The notes under the pieces were generated by a model. The model was not told the origin of the DNA. It made no database searches and worked only from the letters and a program-made list of their open reading frames with translations. A stretch of 64,000 nt of DNA from Euphorbia lathyris (Eukaryota; Streptophyta; Magnoliopsida; Malpighiales; Euphorbiaceae), in assembly GCF_963576675.1 (NCBI RefSeq), contig NC_088913.1:92503001-92567000 (forward strand). The letters are read 5' to 3'. Below, in pieces: positions 10,856 to 21,772 of this stretch (positions are counted from its first letter, which is position 1; each line of letters starts with the position of its first letter). The position numbers and the translations under genes are program-made.

Positions 10856-13285
10856 TGTTGGTAAAATAGGCTAAGGTATAGCAGCGGAAATATAAAATTT
10901 TTAACCTATTTCCATTTAACCACAAGATCCGTTAATCGTTATTTCATATAAAGAATGATAAGAAGAAATATCTTTTAGAAGTTCTATCTACCGTTGCAAA
11001 CGAAGTGCCCACAACTTCAAAAGAGATAGAAACTGTCTACCAATCTGTCCCTATCCGAAACAGATCTTCCAAACCTCCGAACGACAATCCCTTCGGTGGA
11101 AACGTGGAAGAATATGTCTAGAAGCTCCTGTCCAAAAATCGCGACAATCCGACGGTTCAATCTCCGGCAATCCGCGAAATCGTGAACTGACCTGATGTAG
11201 GAGTAGTAAAACGAATTTCTCCCTTTTGTTTGTTTTTCTTCTTCGAGTTCCCAAACACGAAATAAAACATGGAAAGATTAATTTAGTATCAACCGTTGAA
11301 TAGCAACCAAAGTAGATTGCCTCTAACTAATCAACACAAGATCAAGGATAAAAGAAATAGATGAAATCAATTGATCAAACGAAGCCGTAGAGAAATCTCG
11401 TCCTCGAACTAGGGGTGTCGAATTTTCTCTCTCTTGGACTAGGTGAATTTCGAAAATCACAAGTAGGGTATGGCTTGCTTGGATTTCGAAAATCTCAAGT
11501 AGGGAATGGCTTTCTTAGATTCGAAAATCTCAAGGGAAGGGGTATTTATAATCTCTTGTATCTAATCCCTAGTTAGATAGAATTAGGTTACTGAATAGGA
11601 ATTCAATTCGGAATAGAATTCCTAATTATTATCTCACTATATATCTAATATATTAAGGATAATAATAATAACCTTATTGGATAATAATAGGAGTATATTA
11701 ATCTAATTAAAACTCCTAACTTAATTATCTCTTAATTAATTTAATTCATATTCCTAATCTAATTAGGATTAACAAAATCAAATTAATTATTCATGTATAT
11801 CACTACATGAATTTCGACCCCCTTATGTCCATGGGCCTTATTGGGCTCAATTGTGCTTCTATCAATTAATTAAGGGTCAATTACATAAATATCATAATTA
11901 AGTACAAAATTACAACTAAATCATATCACCAAATTTAATTCTTAATATGTCATTATTCTCTATATATTATGATTTTACACTATAATTTAAAATTTTTAGA
12001 CTCCAATTCATAAATCATAAATCCTATAAAATATATTTTAGACTTTTAATTTATAAATTTTAGTCCTTAAAATATATTAAAAATACTGATTTTACTAGTT
12101 TGACATAATCCAAAATTATAGCTTGACATAGTTGTAAATAGTTTCTAAAATATGAATTTCTGTGTAATTTTCCCATTAATTTAACATCTATCTCTCTTTT
12201 AGGTTCCAAGTCTTATGTGTGATCCATTAGGTTCTTATTACTTCTAACCGTATGCAACGTTATTAAATTAATTTTCAAAGAATTATATTTAATCTTTGCA
12301 TAACAGAATGATGTACAAAGTATGTGATTAGCAAGTCCGTAATCATTCCCCCAGAACTATAAGAAGACATGTTGATTCTGTCGTTAACCTTTTCGTATTA
12401 GTTACAGTATAATTCGATCCTTTATCAACTACATCCTTGAACTGAATCTTATGATTATGGGTGATGTCAAGTCACATATAGCGAGACGTTCGTTTTACTT
12501 GTACAGGCCGAGTCAACTCAAAAAGATAGGTTAAGTGAAATCTGTATTTCTTACTCTTAAGCTATCACCTTGCAAGGATTTAGAGTCGAGTCTTCCACAA
12601 GCGATCCATAGATGTATCTCCCATTAATCGGGAGTGATAAATGCTCAATCCAATATATAACGACTCCGCAATTACTTCCTGTGATACCCAACGTCTACTG
12701 TTCACACCCGAGAGTCATGTCCGTTAAGGATCGTGTTACACCAGAGTCAAAGCATCACATTCCGTAATCCAGAATACCAATTAATATTCCTTTGAGTCTG
12801 AGGATTAGTTATACCTATTAATACCAATGAGATGAATAGGTGACAAGGATGAATCTACCCATCCTGTTATCTCAAATCGGATCCCCAATCCTAATGAACA
12901 ACGTTTCATCGGATCTATGTAACTGTCCAGATATCTGTATATATGAAGCTTGTGAGATCAGCTTTCTGTCGGACAGAAGACATTGTTACATACAAGTCTC
13001 AACAGTGATATGTCAATCCCAAACATATCACTTGACTTGGGGTGGTTTTAAGTTTATCAGTTTACTATAAAGTTTTGTCCCACTTCATGCTTGTATGAAC
13101 ACTTTATAATCACTTTAAATAAATTTACGGATTTCCTTTTATTAGACTTTATTTAGTGCTTAAAAGGGATTGCCTTTATATAGTTATAAAACATATATCT
13201 CATTAAATAAATGATATAAAGAACAATTCATTTACATTAAGTTTGTATCCTAGAACAATTGTCTATAGGACACTAAACCCCAACA
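10856..13285 (-). repeat. 5' LTR of element B
   Basis: On the plus strand it starts TGTTGG beside the PBS and ends CCAACA beside the interrupted Tat pol, giving a perfect 6-bp terminal inverted repeat. Its length of 2430 bp is large for copia. It is AT-rich and holds no convincing reading frame. The partner 3' LTR is missing, so no age or target duplication can be read. Confidence 0.85.
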
Positions 13286-15231
13286 AGGCGTGCCCCAAAG
13301 ATGAGTTTGCATTGCCTCACATCGATGTATTGATCGACAGTGCAACATCGAGCGTCTTGCACACGAATGTGGACGGTTTCATGGGCTACATGCAAGTTCA
13401 GATGGCCGAAAAGCACAAAGCAAAGACCTCGTTCACAACTGAGTGGGGAACGTACTGCTATAGAGTGATGCCGTTTGGATTGAAAAATTCTAGGGCAACT
13501 TATCAGCGAATGGCTATGGCACTGTTCCACGATATGATACATAAGGAAGTGGAAGTCCATGTGGACGACATGATGGTCAAATCGGAGACATGAGAGGGGC
13601 ATTTCGCTGCACTTGAAAAGTTTTTGGCCCGAATTGCAGAATTCAAGCTAAGGTTGAACCCGAAGAAGTGCTTCTTTGGTGTTTCATATGGGAAAATCTT
13701 AGGCTACGTGATCAGTAACAAGGGAATCGAGGTGGATCCCGACAAGGTAAAGGTCATACAGGAAATGCCGGCACCAAGAAATGAGAAAGAAGTGAGAGGA
13801 TTTCTGGGGCAGGTTCAGTATATCAGTCGGTTCATAGCACAACTCACTGCGATCTGCGAGCCGATCTTTAAGCTGCTACGAAAAGATCAACCCGCGGTTT
13901 GGAATGATAAGTGCCAGCAAGCATTGGAGAGCGTCCGAAATTATTTGTCTAATCCGCCGATTTTGAGACCGCCTAAACTTGGAAAACCGCTTCTCCTATA
14001 TGTAGCAATCGAGGAGCGATCAATTGGAGCAATGCTGGCCCAGGAAGGGGACACCGGTGTGGAGCACGCAGTGTATTATTTGAGTAAGAAGTTCCTGGAA
14101 TATGAGCTTAAGTATAACATGATCGAAAAGACGTGCGTGGCAGTAGTATGGCTAACAAAGAAACTGCGACACTATTTCCAATCTTACAAAGTAATCATCA
14201 TTTCCCGAATGGATCCCGTGAAGTATTTGTACCGAACTTCGTCCCTGACAGGGAAGCTAGCCCGATGGTTGTTGCTCTTGTCAAAATTCGACATCGAATA
14301 TGTAACGAAAAAGGTTATCAAAGGGAGAGCCGTGGTAGAATTTCTGGCCAATCAGCTTCTAAATGCAGAAGAGGAGGAGATAAACTATGATTTCCCCAAT
14401 GAGCACTTGAACGCTATAGAAGTTATACCGTGGAAAATGTTCTTTGATGGAGCGGTTAACTCGAATGGAGCCGGGGTAGGAGTGTTACTTGACTCACAGG
14501 AAGGAGAAAGGATTCCAATGGCGAAGAAGTTGTCGTTCCCTCTCACCAATAATATGGCCGAGTACGAAGCGTGCATCTACGGGTTAGAGTCGTTAGCAGC
14601 ACTGGGAGCGTCATATGTTGAAATCTGGGGCGACTCAAAACTAATTATCGAGCAGGCACAGGGAAACTGGGAAGTAAGGTAAGAAAGGTAGCGTCCATAC
14701 CTAGACCAGCTAGAGGGGTTGGCACAGAGATTCAGCGAGTGCCGCTTTTATCACATTCCTCGAGCACAAAACCAAGTAGCGGATGCTTTGGCCACTTTGG
14801 TGTCAGTATGGGATAATCCTCGGAACCTTGCCTCGAAGCCTTTGGTGTTGAGGAGGTCCCACAAACCGTGCTATGAAGATGTAATGTCGTTGGGAGCAGA
14901 CGAAAAGCCTTGGTATTTCGATATCGTAAACTTCATGAAAAGTGGAACATACCCGACAGAATCAGAACTTAGGGATCAGGCTATGATCAGAAGGTTAGCT
15001 CAGCAGTTCGTCATCCATAATGACTTGCTTTACAAAAGACATGCCGATGGATTACAATTGAGATGCCTGGATAAGGGAGAAGCCCGTGAGGCAATGGAGT
15101 TAGTACACTCGGGAATTTATGGAGCCCATATGGGAGGAACAACGCTAGCAAAGAAAATCGTAAGGCAAGGCTTCTATTGGCTCACCATGGAAAGAGATTG
15201 TAACGAATATGCGAAGAAATGCCATGATTGT
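13286..15231 (+). pseudogene. Tat pol part 1 (RT, RNase H, archaeal RNase H, integrase N-term), G1
   Basis: The frame starts at KACPKDEFALPHID, mid-RT, directly after the LTR of B. It runs through the RT active site (VHVDDMMVKS), the first RNase H, the archaeal-type RNase H (MFFDGAVNSNGAG, NNMAEYEACIYGLESL) and the integrase zinc region ending CNEYAKKCHDC. Stops are at 13591-13593 (TGA, arginine in G2), 14680-14682 and 14689-14691. There is no frameshift. Element D then interrupts it, and the same frame resumes at 21773. RT and RNase H would copy element RNA into DNA, and this copy cannot. Confidence 0.9.
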
Positions 15232-16166
15232 TGATGCATCCTCACCTAAGGTTAGATGAGAACTCACTAAGGGATAAGTGTACCCCGTCGTTATCAAGTA
15301 ATAAATTTCTGGTTAAGTCCAGGTTATCGTCCACAGGATTTATTTCTGCAAGTACCAAGCTACTCGATCTCGGATGTTATCTAGGCTTAGGGGATTTTGA
15401 GTTGGTTTGTTTAAGTTAATCTACTCCTAGGTTGAATTATACTAATCCTAGCTAAGTTACCTAATTCTAACTAAGTTATTCTACGCCTAACTAAGTTACT
15501 CTACCCCTAATTGATCTTTCATTAATGCAATTATCCGAAGGAACATGGTATGAACGATAATAATGAAGTTAGATTATTAGGTCTATTGAATAAAAACCTA
15601 ATCTGAGTCACTTGTATTCAAGGCGATTAACCCTACTTACCCTCCTGAGGTTTCTAGCGCGTGATTTCCTAAGGCCGAAACTAGGTCTAAGGCTCAGTAA
15701 ATTGGCGCTTAATCAACTAAGAGGTCATCAATCTCCTAGGCTCTGACTAGGTCAGATTCAGCTCGCAATATGTGCCTACTAGATTTTGGGGCTTTTGAAT
15801 GAGTTAAACCAATTGAATAAAGCGTAAGATAGAGATTAGACAAATAATCATAGAACAAAACAAGAGCTAAATTATTATTAAAGGCGAAGATAAATGTCAC
15901 AAGATACAATAAGTTAAGTTCGGCAACAGTATCAAAGAGTACAAACAAGGAAAGATAAAAGAAGATACAAAAATCCCTTTCAGGGAACCTGTTTACTCTG
16001 CAGCCGGCGACTTAATCTTAAGGACGGACCTTGATAATTCCTCGAGAAAAAGCTTTGAAGGAGCTTCAATGGAGGTTGGAGAAGATGGAGGAGATGGAGA
16101 GGAATTACAAGGGGAAAGCTAAGATAATTTACAAAAACAAAAGATATCTGATTTACATTGGAAAAA

Positions 16167-16177
16167 CCCTATTTATA
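16167..16177 (-). promoter_or_regulatory. TATA box in 3' LTR of element D
   Basis: On the minus strand this reads TATAAATAGGG, a good plant TATA box. The GC-rich palindrome array lies upstream on the same strand. The same box in the 5' LTR is at 21106-21116. Confidence 0.6.
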
Positions 16178-16293
16178 GACGCGGCTCGGCCCTCTTTTTG
16201 ACCTATTTTCGTGTCCTTATTGGTGTAGGAAGACGTGGGGTCCATCGTGGCTTCGTGGGGGCGAATTTGGTCTTTTTGACCAATTCCCGCAGG

Positions 16294-16440
16294 TCTGCTC
16301 GCCGAGCAGGGCGAGCTGCTCGGCGAGCAGGGCTACTCACGATGAGCAGCCCCCTGCTCGCCGAGCAGGCGGCTGGCCTACTCGGCGAGCAGGCACCCTA
16401 CTCGCCCGAGCAGGCCTCTGGCGGCCTGCTCGGCGAGCAG
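16294..16440. repeat. Array of CTGCTCG/CGAGCAG palindromes in D 3' LTR
   Basis: Several near-perfect copies of the 15-bp palindrome CTGCTCGSCGAGCAG (7-bp arms around one base) are strung together with GC-rich spacers. The array is upstream of the LTR TATA box on the minus strand. The partner LTR has a shorter version at 21234-21334. Open frames across it are a by-product of repeat composition. Confidence 0.8.
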
Positions 16441-16873
16441 AAATGGCCCACGGAGGCCCGCTCGTCGAGCGTTTTCGCCCGGCATGCCCTCGATGCTTGC
16501 CGAATGTCGTCGATGTCCTTTTTCGCCCGAACTTACACCTGCGCATGTACAGAAACTCCAGATAACATTAGTCCAAAAGCTAAATTGATCCGTCAATCGC
16601 TTATTTTGAGCAAACGCTTCGTTTGGTGCGACTTTTGACGGACCAATTAGCTTCAAAAGATAACGAAATTATACTATGCATGCTATTTCGGCCGTAATTG
16701 CCTAGATTGGTCATAAAACGAGCCTAAACAATGAAAAATAAATAAAACGTTTCCAATTCCTAACTAACTCACACAAAAGCATTTAAATGCGAGAAATGCT
16801 CGCTTATTAACTAAATAATGCTAAAACCCGTCCTAAAACCATACCCAAAGATAGGGGTTTTTGACCCCTATCA

Positions 16874-16890
16874 AACCTCCTCGCACTTAA
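16874..16890 (-). other. Polypurine tract of element D
   Basis: On the minus strand the sequence just before the 3' LTR contains GCGAGGAGGTT, a purine-rich run in the position expected for priming of plus-strand DNA synthesis. Confidence 0.65.
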
Positions 16891-18559
16891 AACTTTACTT
16901 GTCCCCAAGTAAACTAAAAAACTAAACCCGCCATCACAAGCAAGCTAGAAAACCTCCCGGTTTGACTAGGTGCTTGACACAATTTCGAGCATATGTAATT
17001 ACATGCGTTCGGAAGTACAAAGTAGAGACACGATATCCAAAAGCCGCATTTCAATTATCATAGTTCATAGTTTTAAGCAAAAGGACACATGTTCAATTAA
17101 ATGAGCTTGAGGGGATCGCTAAGTAAAACACCTCACCATAGGTAGTTCACTCATTTCACACAATTTTGGTGGCTAAAGTGTTTACTCTCGGCTTGTGTTC
17201 TTGCTTAGGATTACGTTGATTTTGCACGTTCATCCGCGTTCCTCTACTATGCTATATGATTCCGATGATATCAAAAATAGCCTCTAATCGGGGTTGTAAT
17301 GTGGTTAGAGGGTTAAAGGTACAACAAGGGTTAATAGTTCTAGCGCTACAAAAACAAGGTTTAAATGGCTTTAGCAAATATGAAGTGACTGAGCTTTTTA
17401 TTCATCCCTTATTATTTTCTTTTTGGGATGTTTTCTTGAGACGTTTTTGATTTTTAAGAATTGGGGAATGAAGTTCTTCCCTTTTGTTCGTCTCTTTTCT
17501 TTTCTTTTTCTTTTTCTGTTTTTCTGTTTTTCTGTTTTTCTTTTTGGGATAGTGATGCTCATTCACTTCTTAGCCTTTTGGCTTGTTACTGTAATGCCAT
17601 AAACAAAGATAAAGCGCTAGAAGAAAACAAAGGCTCTACTTGAGCTTTGCAAAAGGATTTGGGTTAAGTAGCAAACCACGTTGTGGTTTGCAAAAACAGG
17701 TTAGAACGAAAGAAAAATCTATAAACTACAAAAATATAGGCTCAAAGGGGCTTCCTAGAGTGGATGAAAAAGAAAAAAAAATAAGGTAAAGAAAAAGGTT
17801 AATTCTAATGAGGCTGATTCATCGTTTATCATCTCAAACCATTGCATGTAGGTTCAACACAGTATTAGGTGCAAAATCTGTAATCTTCCACAAGTCAAAG
17901 CATTCACACAAAAATGTCAAGAAAAAGAGCTTTTTGATGTTCGCTCTTAGGCTCAAATTCAACTCACAATTCTTTGGGTTTCAATTTTGTGTTTACTAGT
18001 TTTCCCCAAACTCAAGTTTAATGTCACATGCCTTCAATTCTTAATTTATCTACCTAAGTAATGATTTTAGCATTTCTTCAAAAGTAGGGTCTAAATGCAA
18101 ACCTTAGCTCATGCTTTTACAGATACAAAAGTTGTGTCCTACGCCTAAACTAGTTGTCATGCAATTTTAGATTCGGTTCTCAGCCCTCAAAGACAAATAA
18201 CGAAGTTTAGATTCGAAGGAGGTTCACGGTTTTAGGTCCTAAACATGCAAAAACATAAACAAAACCCAAAAACGCTAAACTAAACTAGACACGACGCAAC
18301 AAAAATTTAAAATTTATACAATTTTTGTAAGTTTGTCTACCCCTCATCTTCACACTAAAAATATGCAATAAGTTCCAACATTGCATCACAAACCATAGAG
18401 TACAAGTGCAAAAAGTTAGGGTGGAGAAGACAAATTACTGATTTTAGCGCAATCGCCAAAAGCTTGACGATTTGCGGTGGCAAATTTTTTTTTTTATTAT
18501 TATTTATTTATTTCAGCTTCGTTCGGGAAAAAAATCCCGAACCGTTGCTTATCTCGGCC

Positions 18560-18667
18560 GAGCAGCGGGCTGGGCTGGGCGCCAGCGCCCAGCTCGCGGC
18601 GAGCAGTGCCCTGCTCGTCGAGCTGGGCGGTAGTGCCCAGCTCGCCCGAGCTGGGCCTCCTGGGGCC
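18560..18667. repeat. GC-rich palindrome cluster inside element D
   Basis: Repeated AGCTGGGC / GCCCAGCT and CTGCTCG / CGAGC words form several overlapping short inverted repeats in an otherwise AT-rich interior. The words resemble the LTR palindromes of the same element. Confidence 0.7.
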
Positions 18668-18715
18668 AATTTTTTTTTTTAATTTTATTTTAAACCTGAA
18701 AACTAAAAAATAAAA

Positions 18716-18780
18716 AAATAAAAATAAACTAAAATAAAAATAAAATAAAATAAAATAAAATAAAATAAAATAAAATAAAA
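18716..18780. repeat. AAAAT microsatellite
   Basis: A run of tandem AAAAT/TAAAA units lies beside the GC-rich cluster. Confidence 0.85.
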
Positions 18781-19041
18781 CTAAGCAACTAAAAAAACAA
18801 TATTTATTTATTATTTATTTTTTTTAAACGAACACTTTAAAAAAAACGTAAAAGAAAACTAAAAAGACTAAACTAAAAGATCAATGTATAATCTAAATAA
18901 AACAAACCTGAAAAGTTTTATTAAAACTTGGGTTGCCTCCCAAGAAGCGCTACGTTATAGTCGGTGAGCTCGACATAGAATTCCCGCCTAGGTGTATGCT
19001 TCTACTCGCGTTAGGAATTCAAATTCTTGAATAAATAATCC

Positions 19042-19950
19042 CTACCTACAAAACGGATTAAGAGCCTCTAATAAGTTTAATGAAAGCAGGAGGCCGAATT
19101 TAAACATATTATGAAAAAGTTTGGTTTGCTCCCTTTTGGATTCTCTTGGTAGGTCGAAGAGAATGAAAACTTCTGAGCATGAAACAAACCTAAACTTTTC
19201 TAATTTTTGAGGAAAAGGTAATTGAGATACACAAGTTTTGATTTGATCTTTTATCTCTACCACATGATTTAGAATTTTAGATTTTGAACCGGGGTTGCTT
19301 ACCGCTTCCGGTTCTTCACTTACCTCGAGTGATGCATGTGATAGTGGACTTGGTTCTACCTTTTTGTCATTCCTCAAGGAGATGGCTTGAGCTGATTCCC
19401 TTTGTGGGATTTCTATGTTTTCCTTTATGCATGGGAGAGCATCTCGGGATTGCTTTTGCATCTCTTGGTTTATTTGAGCCAATTGGTTGCTCAAGTCCTT
19501 GCAAACCTCCTCGTTGATTGTAAGTCGGGCTGATATTCCTTTCAAAAGGGACATCACCTCATCTCGTGAGCTAGAGGGTTGTGGAGGAACTTGGCTTGCT
19601 TGTTCGTAAGGGAACATTCCCAATTCGTTTTCCCTGTGCTCATTAACAAACCTATTTGGAGGCCTCAACATGTTAGGGTTCCCGTAGGACAGATTTGAGT
19701 GTTGAGGTCTCCTCCAATCACTACCATAAAAGCTGTAAGAATTGGGGTTAGAATTATACCTTTGGTGATCATCCATAAAACTTACACTTTCATTAGTGTT
19801 GAGGCTCAATTTCGCCATCAAGATATCCATTTTCTCATTTAAGTCGGCCATGGAGGGATTGGGAGCCTCATTCTCCAGGGCATGAATGTATTGTCTTGAT
19901 GGGATAGTAAACTTTTGAGCTTGCCACTCGACTTTTTCTTGCCAATTCAT
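19042..19950 (-). CDS. Gag-derived remnant protein of element D (302 aa)
   Basis: The frame is an uninterrupted 302 residues starting at the ATG at 19948-19950, the first long frame after the PBS. It has no capsid fold or zinc knuckle that I can see. The middle part is rich in N, P, S and Y (SFYGSDWRRPQHSNLSYG), followed by a short region with coiled-coil character (VCKDLSNQLAQINQEMQKQ) and a late LPFPQKLEK motif that resembles the block before protease in Athila/Tat polyproteins. I infer a deletion product joining the Gag C terminus to a pre-protease remnant. Whether it is translated or helps packaging is unknown. Confidence 0.6.
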   Translation of the reverse strand: MNWQEKVEWQAQKFTIPSRQYIHALENEAPNPSMADLNEKMDILMAKLSLNTNESVSFMDDHQRYNSNPNSYSFYGSDWRRPQHSNLSYGNPNMLRPPNRFVNEHRENELGMFPYEQASQVPPQPSSSRDEVMSLLKGISARLTINEEVCKDLSNQLAQINQEMQKQSRDALPCIKENIEIPQRESAQAISLRNDKKVEPSPLSHASLEVSEEPEAVSNPGSKSKILNHVVEIKDQIKTCVSQLPFPQKLEKFRFVSCSEVFILFDLPRESKREQTKLFHNMFKFGLLLSLNLLEALNPFCR

Positions 19951-20144
19951 TGATCAGAGAATGCTGAGAAAAAGTGAAGTTCTAGCACAAAAGTTGATAA
20001 GTAACAGTATACAAATATGAACAAGTATAGAAAAGTATAAAGAAATCATATATCAACAAGTATAGACGATATAAACAAAGATATTCACAAAGGAATGCCT
20101 AAACTAACAAATCGACCTTTGGTTCGATATTGCAGAAGAAATAA

Positions 20145-20162
20145 ATCCCCGGCAACGGCGCC
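20145..20162 (-). other. Primer binding site of element D (tRNA-Asp type)
   Basis: On the minus strand this reads TGGCGCCGTTGCCGGGGA, complementary to the 3' end of plant tRNA-Asp (...TCCCCGGCAACGGCGCCA). It lies about 7 bases inside the LTR at 20170. Confidence 0.85.
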
Positions 20163-21105
20163 AAAAACTTGATGCGCCCTCACCTAAGGTTGAGATGAGG
20201 ACTCACTAAGGGATAAGTGTACCCCGTCGTTATCAAGTAATAAATTTCTGTTTAAGTCCAGGTTATCGTCCACAGGATTTATTTCTGCAAGTACCGAGCT
20301 ACTCGATCTCAGATCTTATCTAGGCTTAGGGGGTTTTGAGTTGGTTTGTTTAAGTTAATCTACTCCTAGGTTGAATTATACTAATCCTAGCTAAGTTACC
20401 TAATTCTAACTAAGTTATTCTACGCCTAACTAAGTTACTCTACCCCTAATTGATCTTTCATTAATGCAATTATCCGAAGGAACACGGTATGAACGATAAT
20501 AATGAAGATAGATTATTAGGTCTATTGAATAAAAACCTAATCTGAGTCACTTGTATTCAAGGCGATTAACCCTACTTACCCTCCTGAGGTTTCTAGCGCG
20601 TGATTCCCTAAGGCCGAAACTAGGTCTAAGGCTCAGTAAATTGGCACTTAATCAACTAAGAGGTCGTCAATCTCCTAGGCTCTGACTAGGTCAGATTCAG
20701 CTCGCAATATGTGCCTACTAGATTTTGGGGCTTTTGAATGAGTTAAACCAATTGAATAAAGCGTAAGACAGAGATTAGACAAATAATCATAGAACAAAAC
20801 AAGAGCTAAATTATTATTAAAGGCGAAGATAAATGTCACAAGATACAATAAGTTAAGTTCGGCAACTGTATCAAAGAGTACAAACAAGGAAAGATAAAAG
20901 AAGATACAAAAATCCCTTTCAGGGAACCTGTTTACTCTGCAGCCGGCGACTTAATCTTAAGGACGGACCTTGATAATTCCTCGAGAAAAAGCTTTGAAGG
21001 AGCTTCAATGGAGGTTGGAGAAGATGGAGGAGATGGAGAGGAATTACAAGGGGAAAGCTAAGATAATTTACAAAAACAAAAGATATCTGATTTACATTGG
21101 AAAAA

Positions 21106-21116
21106 CCCTATTTATA
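21106..21116 (-). promoter_or_regulatory. TATA box of the D 5' LTR promoter
   Basis: On the minus strand this reads TATAAATAGGG and would start the element's transcript. The palindrome array at 21234-21334 lies about 120 bp upstream. Confidence 0.6.
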
Positions 21117-21233
21117 GACGCGGCTCGACCCTCTTTTTGGCCTATTTTCGTGTCCTTATTGGTGTAGGAAGACGTGGGGTCCATCGTGGCTTCGTGGGGG
21201 TGGAATTGGTCTTTTTGACCAATTCCCGCAGGT

Positions 21234-21334
21234 CTGCTCGCCGAGCAGGGCGAGCTGCTCGGCGAGCAAGGCTACTCGCGACGAGCAGCCCCCTGCTCGT
21301 CGAGCAGGCGCCTGGCGGCCTGCTCGGCGAGCAG
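21234..21334. repeat. Array of CTGCTCG/CGAGCAG palindromes in D 5' LTR
   Basis: This is the shorter version of the array at 16294-16440. It is about 46 bp shorter, which accounts for nearly all of the length difference between the two LTRs. Confidence 0.8.
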
Positions 21335-21772
21335 AAATGGCCCACGGAGGCCCGCTTGTCGAGCGTTTTCGCCCGGCATGCCCTCGATGCTTGCCGAATG
21401 TCGTCGATGTCCTTTTTCGCCCGAACTTACACCTGCACACGTGCAGAAACTCCAGATAACATTAGTCCAAAAGCTAAATTGATCCGTCAATCGCTTATTT
21501 TGAGCAAACGCTTCGTTTGGTGCGACTTTTGATGGACCAATTAGCTTCAAAAGATAACGGAATTATACTATGCATGCTATTTCGGCCGTAATTTCCTAGA
21601 TTGGTCATAAAACGAGCCTAAACAACGAAAAATAAGTAAAACGTTTCCAATTCCTAACTAACTCACACAAAAGCATTTAAATGCGAGAAATGCTCGCTTA
21701 TTAACTAAATAATGCTAAAACCCGTCCTAAAACCGTACCCAAAGATAGGGGTTTTTGACCCCTATCAATTGT

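Larger units (their letters stand above)
4930..13285 (-). mobile_element. Ty1/copia element B, 3'-truncated, with 5' LTR
   Basis: This is a second, unrelated copia element on the minus strand. It runs from its 5' LTR (10856-13285), through the PBS (10843-10854), a long leader and gag (start 7830), to pol, which is cut off in the RT at about 4930. RNase H and the 3' LTR are absent. A solo LTR of the SIRE-like family (8575-10009) is inserted in the leader. The 5' LTR abuts the reverse transcriptase of Tat element G1 exactly at its CAACA end, so B inserted into G1. The loss of B's 3' end also removed the rest of G1. I do not assign a lineage; the long LTR and Gag style are compatible with Angela- or Bianca-like groups. 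Confidence 0.85.
15232..16873 (-). repeat. 3' LTR of element D
   Basis: It starts TGATGCATCC and ends CCCCTATCA, 1642 bp. It is nearly identical to the LTR at 20170-21767. The 44-bp length difference is largely explained by a longer palindrome array here (16294-16440). It carries a minus-strand TATA box at 16167-16177. Confidence 0.92.
16891..19041 (-). other. Non-coding interior of element D
   Basis: No reading frame here resembles a known protein. The stretch includes a T-rich patch near 17495-17545, a GC-rich palindrome cluster at 18560-18667 and an AAAAT microsatellite at 18716-18780. It occupies the place where an autonomous relative would carry protease to integrase. Confidence 0.6.
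15232..21767 (-). mobile_element. Non-autonomous LTR retrotransposon D, complete, in G1 integrase
   Basis: Two LTRs (15232-16873 and 20170-21767) with TGAT...ATCA ends flank a 3.3-kb interior. The 5-bp target duplication ATTGT (15227-15231 and 21768-21772) is exact, and removing the element restores the G1 integrase frame. The PBS (20145-20162) and PPT (16874 onward) show minus-strand orientation. The interior has no protease, RT, RNase H or integrase, only a 302-residue reading frame resembling the Gag-to-protease linker of Athila/Tat elements. It must have moved using enzymes from another element. The near-identical LTRs indicate a fairly young insertion. Confidence 0.92.
20170..21767 (-). 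repeat. 5' LTR of element D
   Basis: It starts TGATGCGCCC and ends CCCCTATCA, 1598 bp. Next to it on the right is the second copy of the ATTGT target duplication and then the resumed G1 integrase. Confidence 0.92.

Noticed and set aside
16198..16656. Ala/Arg-rich frames in the D LTRs (also 21137-21550)
   Set aside because: They arise from the CTGCTCG/CGAGCAG palindrome array and are open in several frames on both strands; they are not genes.
20120..20163. tRNA-Asp gene
   Set aside because: Only the 3' end sequence is present, next to an LTR, and no cloverleaf precedes it, so it is a primer binding site.
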